Source: Castor canadensis
Taxonomy: Eukaryota; Chordata; Mammalia; Rodentia; Castoridae
NCBI RefSeq assembly: GCF_047511655.1
Contig: NC_133390.1
Location: 157,849,583 to 157,913,582 of the forward strand
DNA length: 64,000 bases
Direction: 5' to 3'
Numbering within the stretch: position 1 is the stretch's first letter; every line of letters begins with the position of its first letter. Below the pieces are notes generated by a model, which searched no databases, was not told the origin of the DNA, and saw only the letters and a list, made by a program, of their open reading frames with translations. Positions 62,631-64,000 of the stretch are shown piece after piece. The translations under genes were made by a program, and so were the position numbers.

Positions 62631-63539
62631 TTCCTCCCCACACACCCAAATTTTTGCATTGTCTATGTAATTGCTTATTTTACTGACTAATGTCTTAGTC
62701 ATCCCAGGTCCTGCATGGGGCTGGGGGTTGCTCATTTTGTGGAAGTTTTGTCATGTACCCTGCAGTAAGTAAGTCACTATCTTACACTTACTCTCTAATT
62801 CCTCTACTCCTATTTTCCCTACAGGGATTGGCAGATTGGTGATTGCCAAAGAAACATTCCCAGCCGATCAATAAATAATAATGTTGGAGAATTTAAAATA
62901 AGAATCTGGATTATTAAAGTTACAAATCTTTGGTCTTTATACCTTCAATAAAACATATATCTATTAATAATGGATACTGGCTGTAGCCTGCTTAGGCTGG
63001 AAAGGGGAAAAAAATGACCAGTTGAGAGATGCTAATATTTTTTCTCTTTACCCAGCTTGGCTGCCAAGGTGCTGTTTTCCTGACAAATTGCTCGTCATTT
63101 GAAAGGTTTAAAATTTTAACACCATGAAAGGGAAATCGAAGTTGAGATGCTCAGCCTCGTGAGCCCTCAGTGAGAGATGGTTGCTTTTCAAGGCCTTCCC
63201 TCTCCTTGGACCCACTTTCTTCTGCCTTCTCTCCTTCTTCTCTGGTGGCCCCTTCTCAGGGTCACTTTTTATCTTTTTTCCCTTCCTCTTCTCTCTCCTT
63301 CCCTTCCCCTGAGTGGCCTCACCCACTGTCATGACCTCTAGTCACCATCATTGTGTGAGAGGAAGTCACTCAATAGGAAAGAAGACCAGAGAGGCAGGAC
63401 CACATACTATCTGGGGCCATATTGGTCATTTAAGAATTTGGCTTTGATGCCAAGAACAATGGCATCACTGGAGGAGCAGAGGATGGCACAATTTGACTGA
63501 TGCCTGGAGACATTCCTTTAGAGGCTGTGGGATGATAAG
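62631..63539. other. Repeat-poor block
   Basis: AT-rich unique sequence with no SINE or LTR signature (for example ATCTATTAATAATGGATACT). 63196-63310 is pyrimidine-rich, giving a Lys/Arg-rich spurious frame on the minus strand. Confidence 0.4.
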
Positions 63540-63957
63540 GACCTGTAATAGCTTAGATCCTAAATGTCCCTCAAAAGCTTTTCTCCAGGGTGGTACTATT
63601 AAGAAGCGGTAAAAACTTTCTTTTGGAGACTCAGTCTTTCTGTATAGCCCATACTGGTTTAGAACTGAAGATCCTCCTGTCTCTACCTTCCTAGTGCTGG
63701 GATTATAGGTGTGTATCACTGTGCCTGGGTCATGAAGTGGTAGAAACTTTGGGAGGTTTTAGATCATTGGGGGCATGTTCTTGAAAAGGACAGTGGGACC
63801 CTGCACTTTCCTCTTTGTCTGCTTCCCTTCCATGAAGCCAACAGTCTGTTCAGCCACATATTCCTTTCATGATGTCCTGTTTCATCACAGGTCCATCAAC
63901 AGGGCCAAACAACCATGGACGAAAACCTTGAAAACTATCCAAAATAAACTTTCCTCT
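63540..63957 (+). mobile_element. Rodent-type MaLR solo LTR, plus strand, split by B1
   Basis: GTAATAGCTTAGATCCTAAA before the insertion; AGATCATTGGGGGCATGTTC, TTTCATGATGTCCTGTTTCA and CTATCCAAAATAAACTTTCC after it. It shares its core with 50935-51295. Confidence 0.78.
63621..63734 (-). repeat. B1-like SINE nested in the MaLR LTR
   Basis: TTTTGGAGACTCAGTCTTTC, CATACTGGTTTAGAACTGAA and GTGCTGGGATTATAGGTGTG. The flanks AAGCGGTAAAAACTTTC (63604-63620) and AAGTGGTAGAAACTTTG (63735-63751) are the target-site duplication (14 of 17 identical). Confidence 0.9.
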
Positions 63958-64000
63958 TTTTTTTGTGGTACTGAAGTTTGAACTTAGGACCTTGTACTTG
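63958..64000 (-). repeat. ID-containing SINE, minus strand, cut by window edge
   Basis: TTTTGTGGTACTGAAGTTTG and AACTTAGGACCTTGTACTTG are the inverted ID-like start. The rest lies beyond the window. Confidence 0.8.

Noticed and set aside
1..64000. CRISPR arrays, operons, prokaryotic mobile elements or integrase sites
   Set aside because: The window is eukaryotic with introns and SINEs. No spaced direct-repeat arrays or compact gene clusters occur.
21326..64000. RALY or other downstream gene exons expected by synteny
   Set aside because: I looked for RNA-binding-motif exons with splice sites and saw none. In human and mouse the next gene lies further away than this window reaches.

Overview
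This is mammalian nuclear DNA, almost certainly rodent. It has GT-AG introns and dense interspersed repeats. The SINEs are 7SL-derived B1-like monomers, tRNA-Ala-derived ID-like monomers, and many B1-ID composites. There are also MaLR-type LTRs and a large antisense L1. I saw no murine B2 or B4 SINEs. The composite SINEs and the pyrimidine-rich L1 3' end look to me like a castorimorph rodent (beaver-like), but that taxon call is inference from memory.

The only protein-coding gene I can support is CHMP4B (+ strand), an ESCRT-III subunit. Bases 1-9190 are the end of intron 1. Exons 2-5 lie at 9191-9368, 17946-18060, 19151-19277 and 20477-20541 (coding part). They encode 161 residues, equivalent to human residues 64-224, with no break and clean splice sites. 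Exon 1 (about 63 codons) and the promoter lie left of the window. The 3' UTR has a proximal AATAAA at 20785 and a candidate distal ATTAAA at 21302.

Intron 2 (8,577 bp) is about 79% one L1 (10130-16941, minus strand). It is near full length with a 15-bp target-site duplication, but both ORFs are broken. Intron 1 holds three Tigger-type DNA transposon remnants and a 113-bp tandem duplication. Introns 2 and 4 each hold a hAT-Charlie-type fossil.

From about 21.4 kb to 64 kb I see no convincing gene. In human and mouse the stretch downstream of CHMP4B, before RALY, is a long gene-poor interval, and this fits. It holds SINEs, MIRs, MaLR LTRs, old L1 fragments, microsatellites, a GC-rich block with a CTCF-like motif, and several repeat-poor AT-rich blocks that could be conserved regulatory DNA. 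Its most distinctive small feature is a 34-nt U2 snRNA 5'-end fragment with flanking duplications, inserted in an old L1 3' end (60930-60963).

I found no undescribed system such as a defence island, novel operon or new gene family. The notable points are structural: nested insertions datable by target-site duplications, the snRNA retrofragment, a G-rich 3' UTR tract, and candidate regulatory motifs.
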